A stretch of 64,000 nucleotides of DNA, from the NCBI GenBank assembly GCA_030682135.1, contig JAUXQT010000043.1, forward strand, positions 41,473 to 105,472, given 5' to 3'. Position numbers and translations under genes: made by a program. Shown piece by piece: positions 52,705-63,462 of this stretch (position 1 is the stretch's first letter; each line of letters opens with the position of its first letter). This stretch comes from Nitrospirota bacterium (GTDB lineage: Bacteria > Nitrospirota > Nitrospiria > Nitrospirales > Nitrospiraceae). The notes under the pieces were generated by a model, which was not told the DNA's origin, ran no database searches, and saw nothing but the letters and a program-made list of their open reading frames with translations.

Positions 52705-53982
52705 TCAGCGCGTCTCGGCCGGAGCCGCCCCTTCTTTATGACGGGTAATCGTCGCACCCAATCCTCGCAGCTTCTCTTCCATCCGCTCATACCCACGATC
52801 CAGATGGTAGACCCGGAGAATCTCCGTGGTGCCTTCCGCCGCAAGCCCAGCCAAGAACAAGCCGGCGCTCGCACGAAGATCGGAGGCCATCACCGGCGCT
52901 CCGGTCAGCCTGGTCGGTCCCGTCACCACCGCCCGGTTGCCCTCGACCTTAATATCGGCGCCCATCCTCCGCAGCTCTTCGACATGCATGAAACGGCTCT
53001 CAAAGACCGTCTCCGTAATTACACTCGTGCCCTCGGCTGCCGTCATCAAGGCCACCATTTGCGCCTGCATATCGGTGGGAAACCCGGGATAGGGTAACGT
53101 CCGGATGTCGATGCCTTTGAGCCGCGAAGCCGCATTGAGATGAATCCGGTCCTGCCCCACCTCCATCTCGACGCCGGATTCCCGTAGTTTCATCAACAGG
53201 GCATCCAAGTGGCCCGGGCAGCATCGATTGACCGTCACCGCACCCCGCGTGATAGCCCCGGCCACAAGATACGTGCCGGTTTCGATGCGATCAGGGATGA
53301 CATCGTGATCACTGCCGTGCAACTCACGGACTCCTTCGATCGTGATGACATCCGTTCCGGCACCGACGATGCGAGCCCCTCGCTTCACAAGAAAGTTCGC
53401 AAGGTCCACGATCTCGGGCTCTTTCGCCGCGTTTTCAATGACCGTAGTCCCCTGGGCCAGCGTCGCGGCCATCATCAGATTTTCCGTTCCAGTCACCGTC
53501 GGCGTGTCGCAGTAAATATGTGCGCCGATCAACCGCTTCGCGGTGGCGCGAATATACCCATGTTCCATCGAAACTTCTGCACCCATTTTGGCCAGTCCGG
53601 CAAGATGGAGATTGACGGGCCGTGACCCAATTGCACAACCACCGGGCATCGACACCGTCGCTTCGCCCCATCGTGCCAACAACGGCCCCAAGACCAGCAC
53701 GGAGGCCCTCATGGTTTTGACAAGGTCGTAGGGGGCCTGGGTCGAGCTGATCATCCCCGCATCGATCACCGCACGGTTCCCCTCATGGTGAACCTTTGCG
53801 CCCAGGATACCCAACAGCTTCCCCATGGTGACAACATCTACCACGCGGGGCACATTGGTAATCACGCACTCGCCGCCGCCAAGAATGGTAGAGGCCAAGA
53901 TCGGCAAGGCGGCATTCTTCGCCCCGCTGATCTGAACCTCTCCTCGAAGCGGTATCCCGCCGGTGATGACTGTCCGATCCAT
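52705..53982 (-). CDS. murA: UDP-N-acetylglucosamine 1-carboxyvinyltransferase
   Basis: [50 protein letters not shown]. Confidence 0.99.
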   Translation of the reverse strand: MDRTVITGGIPLRGEVQISGAKNAALPILASTILGGGECVITNVPRVVDVVTMGKLLGILGAKVHHEGNRAVIDAGMISSTQAPYDLVKTMRASVLVLGPLLARWGEATVSMPGGCAIGSRPVNLHLAGLAKMGAEVSMEHGYIRATAKRLIGAHIYCDTPTVTGTENLMMAATLAQGTTVIENAAKEPEIVDLANFLVKRGARIVGAGTDVITIEGVRELHGSDHDVIPDRIETGTYLVAGAITRGAVTVNRCCPGHLDALLMKLRESGVEMEVGQDRIHLNAASRLKGIDIRTLPYPGFPTDMQAQMVALMTAAEGTSVITETVFESRFMHVEELRRMGADIKVEGNRAVVTGPTRLTGAPVMASDLRASAGLFLAGLAAEGTTEILRVYHLDRGYERMEEKLRGLGATITRHKEGAAPAETR

Positions 53983-53988
53983 CTTGCC

Positions 53989-54906
53989 CTAAACTCCCAC
54001 TCGCTCCACAATCACCACCCGCTCAAGCCCCGCTTCATCCAGGACCAGCCGGTGAAATCTGTAGCTTGGTGTCTGCTCGACAATCCGGCGCATCGCACGA
54101 GCCTGGCCGGCGCCAATTTCCATGATCGCTGCACCGCCTGGGGCGAGATAGCGACAGGCCTCCCGTAGTAACCGTTCGTGCAATTCCGTCCCCTGAGGCC
54201 CTGCCACCAGCGCACCTCGTGGCTCAAACAACCGCACCTCCGGCTGAAGCGTTGCCCAATCTAACTCAGGAATATAAGGAGGGTTCGAGACAATGAGGTC
54301 AACCTGCCCTTCCAGCTTCTGCTCCGCCAATGGCCCCAGCAAGTCGCCTTCCAGCCAGGTGATACGCTCGCTGACTCCAAGCCGAATAGCATTCTGCCTG
54401 GCCACATTGAGCGCAGGGCCGGAGAGATCGGTCGCGATGACCCTCGCATGAGGTCTCATCCGTGCAATCGACACGGCGATGCACCCAGACCCCGTGCAGA
54501 CATCGACGATGGTGGCCGGCCGATCGGCACGAATCCGTTGCGTAACATATTCGACCAGCAACTGGGTCTCAGGTCTCGGGATGAGCACCGCTGGATTGAC
54601 ATTAAACTCCAGTCCGCAGAACTCCTGGGTCCCCAAAATATATTGCAGGGGCTCGCGGCCAACCCGCCGCTTGATCAAGCCTCTCGCGGCCAAGAGTTCG
54701 GAAGAGGAGAGGAGTCGGTCTCGGTTGGTCACAACATGATGTGGGGAAAGATGAAGCACGTGCTCCACAATCCACAATGCTTCCTGCTCCGCAGTCTCGA
54801 TGCCGGCCTGCTCCAGCAGCCGGCGCGCCTCGACGATGACCTCGCCAAGCGTGGCCTGTCCGACCGACTGAGGGAGAGGAGCGACCGCGTCCATATTATT
54901 ACGCAA
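53989..54906 (-). CDS. prmC: Peptide chain release factor N5-glutamine methyltransferase
   Basis: PLQYILGTQEFCGLEFNVNPAVLIPRPETQLLVE; VSNPPYIPE. Confidence 0.97.
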   Translation of the reverse strand: MRNNMDAVAPLPQSVGQATLGEVIVEARRLLEQAGIETAEQEALWIVEHVLHLSPHHVVTNRDRLLSSSELLAARGLIKRRVGREPLQYILGTQEFCGLEFNVNPAVLIPRPETQLLVEYVTQRIRADRPATIVDVCTGSGCIAVSIARMRPHARVIATDLSGPALNVARQNAIRLGVSERITWLEGDLLGPLAEQKLEGQVDLIVSNPPYIPELDWATLQPEVRLFEPRGALVAGPQGTELHERLLREACRYLAPGGAAIMEIGAGQARAMRRIVEQTPSYRFHRLVLDEAGLERVVIVERVGV

Positions 54907-55974
54907 CCCCCACTTCTTGCTGACGCTGTGCTTTTAATGCCTGAACGAATTCATCGAGGTCGCCTTCGAGCACCTGCTCCAACTTATGCAAGGTCACACC
55001 GACACGATGGTCGGTCACCCGATTCTGCGGAAAGTTATAGGTGCGGATCTTCTCGCTCCGCTCGCCCGTGCCCACCTGAGCCTTGCGGTTCTGTGCAGTT
55101 TCCGCGTCTTGCTTCTCCCGCTCCGCCTCGACGATTCTGGCCCGCAGAGTCCGCATCGCCTTTGTGCGGTTCTTCAGCTGCGACCGTTCGTCCTGACAAC
55201 TCACCACCACACCGGTTGGAATATGGGTGATCCGCACGGCCGATTTTGTCGTGTTAACGCTCTGGCCTCCGGCGCCGGATGAGCAGAAGGTGTCGATTCG
55301 AAGATCCATGGGATCGATCTGAACATCGACCTCGTCCACTTCGGGCATCACCGCAACAGTGACGGTCGAGGTATGAATCCGGCCGCTCGCCTCGGTCACG
55401 GGGACACGCTGCACCCGGTGAACCCCAGCCTCGAACTTGAAATGACTATATGCACCCTTACCTTCAATCAGCGCAACGACTCCCTTGTAGCCTCCGCCCC
55501 CGATTTCAGTGGCTTCGACCACATCGACCTTAAACCCCTTGCTCTCCGCATACTTGCTGTACATGCGAAACAAGACCCCGGCAAAAAGCGCCGCCTCGTC
55601 ACCACCGGTTCCGGCACGAATTTCGAAAAGTAGACTTTTTTCGTCTCGCGGATCTTTGGGAATGAGAAACTCTTGGGCCTGCTGCTCGATCTCGGCCTGC
55701 TGACGTTCGAGCTGGGCGCTCTCTTCCATTGCCATCTTATGCATCTCGGTTCCGGCCGTGGGATCCGCAAGGATTTGAACCGCTTCTTCCAACTGCCTGG
55801 CGTTATCCCGATAGGTGACGAGCAGCTTGGCAGCCGGCTCGATATCCGTCCGCTCTTTATTGACTTTGTGGAGCTGCGAAGGTTGGCTCATCAAAGACGG
55901 GTCCATGAGCTGATTCGTCAACTCATCGAATCGAGTGGCCAACACTTCCCATTTCTTCAGTAAGACGGCTTCCA
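54899..55974 (-). CDS. prfA: Peptide chain release factor 1
   Basis: RAGTGGDEAALFAG; GVHRVQRVPVTEASGRIHTSTVTVAVMPE; SSGAGGQSVNTTKSAVRITH; start 55974. Confidence 0.98.
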
Positions 55975-56011
55975 TGGCCCCGTTTCCCTTTAAAGTCGCA
56001 CTCCACCCCTG

Positions 56012-56055
56012 ATGCACAAAAACAAAGAGACCCTGCCCCTCAGCGAAGCAGGGTC
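56012..56055 (-). terminator. Rho-independent terminator downstream of rpmE
   Basis: Minus strand GACCCTGC-TTCGCTGAGGG-GCAGGGTC-TCTTTGTTTTT. Confidence 0.85.
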
Positions 56056-56077
56056 CCTCGTATGATCACGTCTCGAG

Positions 56078-56284
56078 CTACTTCTCTTTCTTGGCGTACT
56101 TCTTCTTGAATCGTTCGACGCGTCCTTCGGTATCGATAATTTTCTGCGTCCCCGTGAAAAACGGATGGCAGTTTGAACAGATATCGACATTGATATCGCC
56201 GCCCGTCGATCGGGTCTTATATTTGTTGCCGCAGGCGCAATGCACCCCGACTTCCCGATACACGGGATGAATACCCTTCTTCAT
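56078..56284 (-). CDS. rpmE: 50S ribosomal protein L31 (Cys-containing)
   Basis: [48 protein letters not shown]. Confidence 0.98.
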   Translation of the reverse strand: MKKGIHPVYREVGVHCACGNKYKTRSTGGDINVDICSNCHPFFTGTQKIIDTEGRVERFKKKYAKKEK

Positions 56285-56378
56285 AATTCCCACTCCCCTG
56301 ACGTCAAAATCTTCGACCTTCGCCCATTCGAAGGCCCGTTACTGTACCCTGTCTCGGCGACTAGTTACAAGTCGGATG

Positions 56379-57650
56379 TTACCGGTTCATCGATTGGAGA
56401 AACTCCTGATTGGTCTTGGTGCCGTGCAGCTTGTCCATCAGGAACTCCATGGCTTCCATCGTTCCAAGTGGACTCAGCACCTTGCGCAGAATCCACATCT
56501 TATTGAGGCGATCCTTGTCCACCAGCAATTCTTCTTTTCTCGTCCCGGACTGGCTGATATCGATGGCTGGAAAGAGCCGCTTGTCGGCCAGGCGGCGATC
56601 GAGATGGACTTCCATGTTGCCCGTTCCTTTGAATTCTTCAAAGATCACGTCGTCCATCCGGCTGCCGGTATCGACCAGCGCCGTCGCCATAATAGTCAGA
56701 CTGCCGCCATTTTCGATGTTGCGGGCCGCGCCAAAGAACCGCTTCGGGCGCTGGAGGGCGTTCGAATCCAATCCTCCCGATAGCACCTTGCCGCTTGGCG
56801 GGGCAATTGTATTGTACGCACGAGCCAGACGGGTGATGCTATCCAGCAACACCACGACATCTTTTTTATGTTCGACCAGCCGCTTGGCCTTTTCGAGCAC
56901 CATTTCTGCCACCTGCGCATGGCGCTGAGCCGGTTCATCGAACGTAGAACTGATGACTTCGGCCTTGACCTGCCGCTGCCAGTCGGTGACTTCTTCCGGC
57001 CGTTCGTCGATGAGCAACACGATCAAGGTGACTTCTTTATGGTTCTTCAGAATGGCCCGAGCGATGGCCTGCAGCATCATCGTTTTGCCGGTTCGGGGAG
57101 CCGCGACGATCAGTCCACGCTGACCTTTGCCGATCGGGGTCGTGAGCTCCATCACGCGGGTGCAATATTCTTCACGATCGAACTCGAGGTTCAGACGCTC
57201 TTCGGGATAGAGCGGCGTCAGGTTATCGAAGAGGATCTTGTCGCGGGACACTTCTGGATCTTCGAAATTGACCTTCTCGACCTTCAGCAACGCGAAATAC
57301 CGCTCGCTCTCCTTCGGCGGTCTGATCTGACCGGAGACGGTATCACCGGTGCGCAAATTGAAACGCCGAATTTGAGAAGGGGATATATAAATATCGTCAG
57401 GGCCTGGGAGATAGTTCGAATCGGGAGCGCGCAGAAATCCGAATCCGTCGGGGAGCGTTTCGAGCACGCCCTCGCCAAAGACTACGCCATTATTCGCGGT
57501 TTGCGCCTGCAGAATCGCGAAAATCAATTCCTGCTTTCGCAGATTCGGTGCGCCATCGATCTTGAGATCGCGCGCCACCTCATTGAGATCGGCGATAGAT
57601 TTCTGCTTCAGCTCCGCGAGATGCATAACCTCCCCCTTCGTTTGTGTCAT
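56379..57650 (-). CDS. rho: Transcription termination factor Rho
   Basis: [65 protein letters not shown]. Confidence 0.99.
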   Translation of the reverse strand: MTQTKGEVMHLAELKQKSIADLNEVARDLKIDGAPNLRKQELIFAILQAQTANNGVVFGEGVLETLPDGFGFLRAPDSNYLPGPDDIYISPSQIRRFNLRTGDTVSGQIRPPKESERYFALLKVEKVNFEDPEVSRDKILFDNLTPLYPEERLNLEFDREEYCTRVMELTTPIGKGQRGLIVAAPRTGKTMMLQAIARAILKNHKEVTLIVLLIDERPEEVTDWQRQVKAEVISSTFDEPAQRHAQVAEMVLEKAKRLVEHKKDVVVLLDSITRLARAYNTIAPPSGKVLSGGLDSNALQRPKRFFGAARNIENGGSLTIMATALVDTGSRMDDVIFEEFKGTGNMEVHLDRRLADKRLFPAIDISQSGTRKEELLVDKDRLNKMWILRKVLSPLGTMEAMEFLMDKLHGTKTNQEFLQSMNR

Positions 57651-58170
57651 GAGTATCCTCTCAAGCCCTTAGCTGCGTCGTCATCGGCAGCGCTCGCACG
57701 TGGTGAACCATGGGAAATTGTCCAGAAACCGAATGAATGGCAATGTCTTCGATGATCGTATGTCGTGTGTGTTAACTAAAGAGGGTGACCCGTGAAGGAC
57801 TTAATCGCTTATGCCCGTCGCTAATCAGGGTACGGCTCTGTCTCATAACTGCGGATATTGTCGCAAGGGAAAACTCATGCCGAGCTGAATGTCTCTATGG
57901 CCTAAACGATTGTGGCTTGTTTCGAGATGCGCCCCGGAAGTCTTCTTGTGTGGAGAGAACGCTGATCCGAGCTGAGATATTGGTCCAAGGATAACGCGGG
58001 CGACGTGCCTTGTCAATATGAATCACTTTCTATTTTCACCAACCCTCTTTCCCTAAGCCCGGTGAGGCAAAAAACGTCTCTGCCGAATCTGACGATACGG
58101 ATACGCCAGCCTTGCAGTTGCAGCCCAAAAGAATGGTGTGATACATGAGGAACGTCCCTAGAGGTACATC

Positions 58171-58584
58171 ATGGCACATGACGACGAACAGGAACAGCAC
58201 GAGCGAACATTTACGTTATCCGAGGCTAACCACCTCATCCCCCAGCTGAACTCCAAGCTGATATCGATCCAGCAGGCCAAGGCCGTCCTGGCTCGAACAA
58301 AGGATGAAATTCAGAAAGCTAGCGCACGGGCGGAATACGGCGGAGGCAGCACTGTCGGCCATCTGTATATCTCCGGTCTTCAGCAAGTCAGTACGAATCT
58401 TCAGGCGATCCAGGAGCTTGGCATCCTGGTGAAGGACCTGGACCTTGGCCTCTGTGACTTTCCCCATCTTCGTGATGGTCGAGTGGTCTATCTCTGCTGG
58501 AAGCTCGGAGAGCAAGAGGTTCGCTGGTGGCATGAAACGACTACCGGCTATAAAGATCGCTGTCCCATCGAGGATCTTGCCTGA
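58171..58584 (+). CDS. DUF2203 family protein
   Basis: FTLSEANHLIPQLNSKLISIQQAK...GILVKDLDLGLCDFPHLRDGRVVYLCWKLGEQEVRWWHE. Confidence 0.88.
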   Translation: MAHDDEQEQHERTFTLSEANHLIPQLNSKLISIQQAKAVLARTKDEIQKASARAEYGGGSTVGHLYISGLQQVSTNLQAIQELGILVKDLDLGLCDFPHLRDGRVVYLCWKLGEQEVRWWHETTTGYKDRCPIEDLA

Positions 58585-58618
58585 GCTCAACATTTTATAG
58601 TGCCGTCGAGGTATCAAG

Positions 58619-58897
58619 ATGAAATTCGTTATTCTCGGATTCGACGGCCCCGACGGGGAAGCCAAGCGAAAAATCTATCGCCCTGCGCATCTCGCCAAGA
58701 TGGAACCCCTCGACGCACTAGGCCGGGTTGTGTTGGCCGGTCCGCTCACGGATAAAACCGGAAGCCTGATTGTCATTGAGGCGGACTCGCTGGAAGAGGC
58801 ACAGCAATTCGCCCGCGAAGACCCCTATACCGTCCATGGTGTGTTTGAACGGGTCGAAGTCCATCCATTCGTTCAAGTCTTTCCGAAAGCGCGCTAG
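58619..58897 (+). CDS. YciI family protein
   Basis: RPAHLAKMEPLDALGRVVLAGPLTDKTGSLIVIEADSLEEAQQFAREDPYTVHGVFERVEVHPF. Confidence 0.88.
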   Translation: MKFVILGFDGPDGEAKRKIYRPAHLAKMEPLDALGRVVLAGPLTDKTGSLIVIEADSLEEAQQFAREDPYTVHGVFERVEVHPFVQVFPKAR

Positions 58898-58989
58898 TCC
58901 TAGGCCTGCGGGCCACGCGTCGTACCCCTAATACTTGCCCCTGCTTTCGTTGCATTGCCCCTTCACCAATCGAGCGGTATAGTTGTCTG

Positions 58990-60255
58990 ATGAAACTGCA
59001 CCAGCAACTACTCTACCCTCTCATATTCTCACTCATTCTATGGGGAGCTCCGGCAATGGGTGCCGCGACGAAAATCGTCGTCGCCGATAGCCAGTACGTC
59101 ATGGCTGACGGCGATACCTTGGCCGTTGCAGAAGAAAAAGTCCTCCAGCGAGCCCAACGCAAAGCGGTAGAAGAAGCAGGCGTCTATCTTGAATCTACCT
59201 TCCACGATATAGAACGTGAGACTGGGGGGATCAGCACCCAAACCAGTTCACTGGAAATCAGAACGATTGCCGCCGCAATTACAGAGACTATCATCCTCGA
59301 ATCCCGACGCTCCTTCGAGCGGGATCGTCCCGTCTTCTTTGTCCGCATTCTCGCCACGGTCAATATAAGCAGTCTCGCGGAGGCCATACGCCGATTGCAA
59401 TCCGAGCAGCAACTCGCACAACACTTTCTCCAGCTCCAGCAGGAAAACCACCGATTGCGCTCCCAATTACAAGAGCTTCAACAGCAGCCGATCGGTGTCC
59501 GAATGTTGGCTATTGAGCCGGGCGGAAATTTCGCCGCACAGCAACGCGCGCGCGTGCTATTGGAAACTGCGCTCCACACACATAACTTACGAGACAAAAT
59601 TCAGCTCAGCACCGACGCCTCCATACTCGATGACCGTTACGTCGACCCATTGATCGTACGAGGCCAAACCTATCTCCGGCTGGTCTCGCTGGCCTTTTCC
59701 CAGCAGGCTCAGCCCTCGGACTATTCGGACTATCTGGATAAAGCCAGGATAGACTTTGATCGCGCAATCACACTCGACGACAAAAATGTATGGGCATGGG
59801 TTGGGAAGGGAGATACATCCACCTGGTTGAAACAATTGGACGAGGCCACCACTGCCTACGAACAAGTCCTTGAGCTCGATCCGTTTGCCGATATCGCCCG
59901 CCAGCGACTCATCGGCGCATACACGACGCAAGCGCGCCACCAGGCAGAAACCAAATCATGGCAGCAGGCATTGACCACACTGAAGAAGTTAATTAATGCC
60001 CAAACGCCTGAAAGCTGGATCCCCTATCAAAAGGAGGCCTATGCGCTTCGAAGCGAGATCTACATCAAGCTGAATCAGCAGGAGCGGGCAATTGAAGATC
60101 TGTCCACTGTTATTCGGGTCGACCCCACCAATGCTGCGGCCCTGGTCAACAGGGCAAAACTCTATCGAGAACGCCTACAGGGGCGACTCGCCAAAGATGA
60201 CCTTGAGCGGGCCTGCGTCCTCGGGTCCAACCCTGCCTGCGAGCAATTACCATGA
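58990..60255 (+). CDS. Secreted TPR-repeat protein
   Basis: Signal peptide, N-terminal VADSQYVMADGDTLAVAEEKVLQRAQRKAVEEAGVYLES domain, coiled coil, C-terminal TPRs. Confidence 0.8.
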   Translation: MKLHQQLLYPLIFSLILWGAPAMGAATKIVVADSQYVMADGDTLAVAEEKVLQRAQRKAVEEAGVYLESTFHDIERETGGISTQTSSLEIRTIAAAITETIILESRRSFERDRPVFFVRILATVNISSLAEAIRRLQSEQQLAQHFLQLQQENHRLRSQLQELQQQPIGVRMLAIEPGGNFAAQQRARVLLETALHTHNLRDKIQLSTDASILDDRYVDPLIVRGQTYLRLVSLAFSQQAQPSDYSDYLDKARIDFDRAITLDDKNVWAWVGKGDTSTWLKQLDEATTAYEQVLELDPFADIARQRLIGAYTTQARHQAETKSWQQALTTLKKLINAQTPESWIPYQKEAYALRSEIYIKLNQQERAIEDLSTVIRVDPTNAAALVNRAKLYRERLQGRLAKDDLERACVLGSNPACEQLP

Positions 60256-60336
60256 CACCTCACAACATATTGAATACGCAATCCTTTCTCACGAGCAGGT
60301 AACCGATCCATACCCACTGAAGCCATGCCGATTAGT

Positions 60337-60366
60337 TTGACAGGGCGAAATCCACATCTCTATAAT
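60337..60366 (+). promoter_or_regulatory. Consensus sigma70 promoter
   Basis: TTGACA (60337-60342), 18 nt spacer, TATAAT (60361-60366); about 210 nt leader before the CDS at 60586. Confidence 0.8.
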
Positions 60367-60585
60367 ATGCGCGCTTCAACGGCCAGGATTGTCTATCTTC
60401 TGACAAAGCCAGCAGCTCAGGACAAAAGGCCTAAGCCACTCTTGTTAGATGGCCCGAAATTTCACGACGGTGGGCCTTCTGCGAGGTTGCAGGAGGCATA
60501 GAAAAAGCTTACAGTGAGAAAGATACAGATCATCGAAAAAATTGTGTTTCTCGTTCTTTAACCCCTTGCCGGAGAGTAAGCCGTA

Positions 60586-61221
60586 ATGACTCAGTATCGC
60601 GTCCTTCCAGGCCCGGAACATTTCCTTCCTCCATCGGCTGCGAGCATGGGCATTTGCTTGCCTAACCCTGGGGAAGCCCACATCAACGGTGTGATCGTCC
60701 CAGAGGAAAAGGCATACGAGGAAGCGGCGAAACAATTCCTCATGGCCAAAGTGCCGACGATCTTCCCTGGCCCCTTAGTTCTGTGGGCATGGAACGAGAA
60801 AGCTGCCAAAAAGGCAACCGCCATCCGTCACTTGTACAATACGCTTAAGGAATGTGTGCAGCCAGGGCAGACGCCCATGCTGATTCCAATGCCGGACTAC
60901 CGCCCCAAATACCCAAAGATCAACCCTGAAGTCGAAATCAATCCCAACCACCCGAATCTGACCATCTGGCACAATAAGATTGATTGCTGCATGTTCGTCG
61001 GGGTCCATTGCCACCAGGCGAACTTGGCACTCAAAATCATTCGGGGCGGTACCTCCTGCTACACGATCGCAATGTGCGCTCAGGCCGGCCATGAGGATGC
61101 GATGTTGTCCTTCCGCGACGCATCGGTCGAAAAGATCATGAAACTGGCCGAGTGGGTGAGAAAGTTGAAAGGGACAGTCCAACCACGGCTGACGTCAGCC
61201 AAAAGCGGAGCCTCAAACTAA
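60586..61221 (+). CDS. Probable additional subunit of multi-subunit 2-oxoacid:ferredoxin oxidoreductase (ForE/PorE-like)
   Basis: First gene of an operon with alpha, beta and gamma subunits; IWHNKIDCCMFVGVHCHQANLALKIIRGGTSCYTIAMCAQAGHEDAML; assignment mainly contextual. Confidence 0.55.
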   Translation: MTQYRVLPGPEHFLPPSAASMGICLPNPGEAHINGVIVPEEKAYEEAAKQFLMAKVPTIFPGPLVLWAWNEKAAKKATAIRHLYNTLKECVQPGQTPMLIPMPDYRPKYPKINPEVEINPNHPNLTIWHNKIDCCMFVGVHCHQANLALKIIRGGTSCYTIAMCAQAGHEDAMLSFRDASVEKIMKLAEWVRKLKGTVQPRLTSAKSGASN

Positions 61222-61261
61222 ACCGTTTGACGTTCTGACGAAAGCAAAAGGAGGCCGATCC

Positions 61262-62470
61262 ATGGCAGACACACATTCGGTCATCGGCACAAAGAATAAA
61301 AAAGGGCAGACATTCACCGACACCTGGAAGATGATGAACGACGCGCCACGCACGCCGTCATTCTATACGGGCAGCGAAGTCATCAAGGAAGCCCTCCGGC
61401 GGGCCAGCTGCGACGTAATGATTGCCTACCCGATTACCCCACAGAGCGAAGCGGCCGCCTTGATCGGCGAACTCTTTGCCGAGGGATACATCGGCGACTA
61501 CTTCCGCGGCGAGAGCGAATTCGCTGTCATGTCGCAATGCGCGGGAGCAGCCTTCGGGGGCGCGCGCGTCTTTACGACGACTGCGGGCCCCGGCACGATG
61601 CGCGCGATGGAGAATTTCCCGATGTGGTCCGGCGCACGATTGCCGATCCAGATGATCGTCACCTGCCGCGGCATCAATTCGCCGCTCTCGATTCAGCCCG
61701 ACACACTCGAAATCGCCTATCTATTGAATACCGGCATGCTCGTCTGGCATGCGGAAACCGCGCAGGACTTCTTCGATTGGATCCTCAAGGGCTACATGGT
61801 CTCGGAAGAGCCGGATGTCCACCTCCCCTTGGCACTGTGCTGCGACGGATTCTTCGTCACGCACACCAAGGACGTGGTCAATCTGACCCCGGCCGACATG
61901 TGCCTGCCTCCCTACGACCCTTACCGCTCGCCTGTGCCCTGCATGGACATGGAATGTCCACCGGTCCGGATGATGCGCGATCCCTTCGTCATGAAGAGCA
62001 ACTACATCAGCTACGCCACCCACGCATCCTGGCAACAGGAAGTCTGGGCAGCTGTGGAACGATCCCGTAAACACACGATCAAGTGGCTGAACGGCTTGAT
62101 CGAAACTGAAAACACCGATGCCGAAGTCATCATTGTGGCCTCCGGAACCGCGGTGTCTCAGGGCCGCGAAGCCATCCGCCTCCTCGAAGACGAGGGCATC
62201 CGTTGCGGTCTGGTCAAGGTCAAAGTCTTGCGGCCATGGCCGGGCGAGGAAATCCGTGAAGCTACGAAGAACGCCAAGCACATCATCGTCCCGGAGTTCA
62301 ATGTGACCGGATGGCTGGCTAAAGAAATTAAAGCCACTATCCCCAACAGCGAACGGGTACATGCAGGCCCGCGCGTCTGCGGCGGCATGACGATGCCACC
62401 GGAAATCATCGTTTCCGAAATCAAGACCCTGCTTGGCATACATACCGTGTCGATGGCCAGTCGCGGCTGA
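61262..62470 (+). CDS. Pyruvate/2-oxoglutarate:ferredoxin oxidoreductase alpha subunit
   Basis: MIAYPITPQSEAAALIGELFAEGYIGDYFRGESEFAVMSQCAGAAFGGARVFTTTAGPG. Confidence 0.93.
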   Translation: MADTHSVIGTKNKKGQTFTDTWKMMNDAPRTPSFYTGSEVIKEALRRASCDVMIAYPITPQSEAAALIGELFAEGYIGDYFRGESEFAVMSQCAGAAFGGARVFTTTAGPGTMRAMENFPMWSGARLPIQMIVTCRGINSPLSIQPDTLEIAYLLNTGMLVWHAETAQDFFDWILKGYMVSEEPDVHLPLALCCDGFFVTHTKDVVNLTPADMCLPPYDPYRSPVPCMDMECPPVRMMRDPFVMKSNYISYATHASWQQEVWAAVERSRKHTIKWLNGLIETENTDAEVIIVASGTAVSQGREAIRLLEDEGIRCGLVKVKVLRPWPGEEIREATKNAKHIIVPEFNVTGWLAKEIKATIPNSERVHAGPRVCGGMTMPPEIIVSEIKTLLGIHTVSMASRG

Positions 62471-62532
62471 TTGGATCGAGACAAGCAAGCACTAAACGCC
62501 CTGAATAAGGCGCACGTATTGAGGAGGCCATC

Positions 62533-63438
62533 ATGAGCAAGGAACGTATCAAAATTTCTGAAGACCTGTACGACATCATGCCGTCCGACTATCAAGACCT
62601 GGTGAAGAGCGCGACCTACGGCAAAGAAGACCGGGGCTGGAAGGATATCGGCAACAGCAAGGAACTGATCGAGCAGCATTCTCTCTGCGCCGGCTGCCCG
62701 GAATCCATGGCCTTCCGCTACATCCTGGCCTCCTTGCCTAACCCCGAAGACACCGTCATGGTCGGCTCCACCGGCTGTACCAGCTTGGTGTTCCCCATGG
62801 TGGCCGTACACAACATCCACTCCCTCTTCGGCAACCAGAACGCCATCGCCTCCGGCTTAAAGCGCGCCTTGAGCGTCCGCTTCCCTGGCCGGACGAAAGA
62901 CGTGGTCGTGCTGGCCGGCGACGGCGCCACCGTCGATATCGGCCTCGACATGACCTTACAAGCCTGGTTCCGCCAGGAAAAGTTCACCACGATTTGCTTC
63001 GACAACGAACTGTACGCCAACACGGGCGGCCAGGAGAGCGGTCTGATGCAGAAGGGCTTCGTCGCCAAGATGGCGCCTGTCGGCAAACTCTTCGACAAAG
63101 TCCGTCTGCCGGAAATCGCCCGTGAATCAGGCTGCCATTACGTGGTGCAATGCACGGTCAGCAAGCCCTCCCTCATTGAGAAGGTGGTCCGGAACGCGGT
63201 CATGATCTCGCGTGAAATTGGCCCGACCTACCTCCAGCTCTATACGCCATGCATTCTCGAAATCGGGAAGAACAGCATGGAAGGGCTCCAGGAAATGCGG
63301 GATTCTGAAAAGCCGACCGAGCGGTTCGCCTACAAAGAGTACATCAGTGAGCCAGCCAAGCAACTCCTGGCAGAGATGGCCGCCAAGGACAAGGAAAAGA
63401 AGGCCGCAGCCAAGCAGCTGGCCTCGCAGGGAGCCTAA
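62533..63438 (+). CDS. Pyruvate/2-oxoglutarate:ferredoxin oxidoreductase beta subunit
   Basis: HSLCAGCPESMAFRYIL; VVLAGDGATVDIGLDMTLQAWFRQEKFTTICFDNELYANTGGQESG. Confidence 0.94.
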   Translation: MSKERIKISEDLYDIMPSDYQDLVKSATYGKEDRGWKDIGNSKELIEQHSLCAGCPESMAFRYILASLPNPEDTVMVGSTGCTSLVFPMVAVHNIHSLFGNQNAIASGLKRALSVRFPGRTKDVVVLAGDGATVDIGLDMTLQAWFRQEKFTTICFDNELYANTGGQESGLMQKGFVAKMAPVGKLFDKVRLPEIARESGCHYVVQCTVSKPSLIEKVVRNAVMISREIGPTYLQLYTPCILEIGKNSMEGLQEMRDSEKPTERFAYKEYISEPAKQLLAEMAAKDKEKKAAAKQLASQGA

Positions 63439-63462
63439 TCCGATTCTGGAGGAGAGACGACC

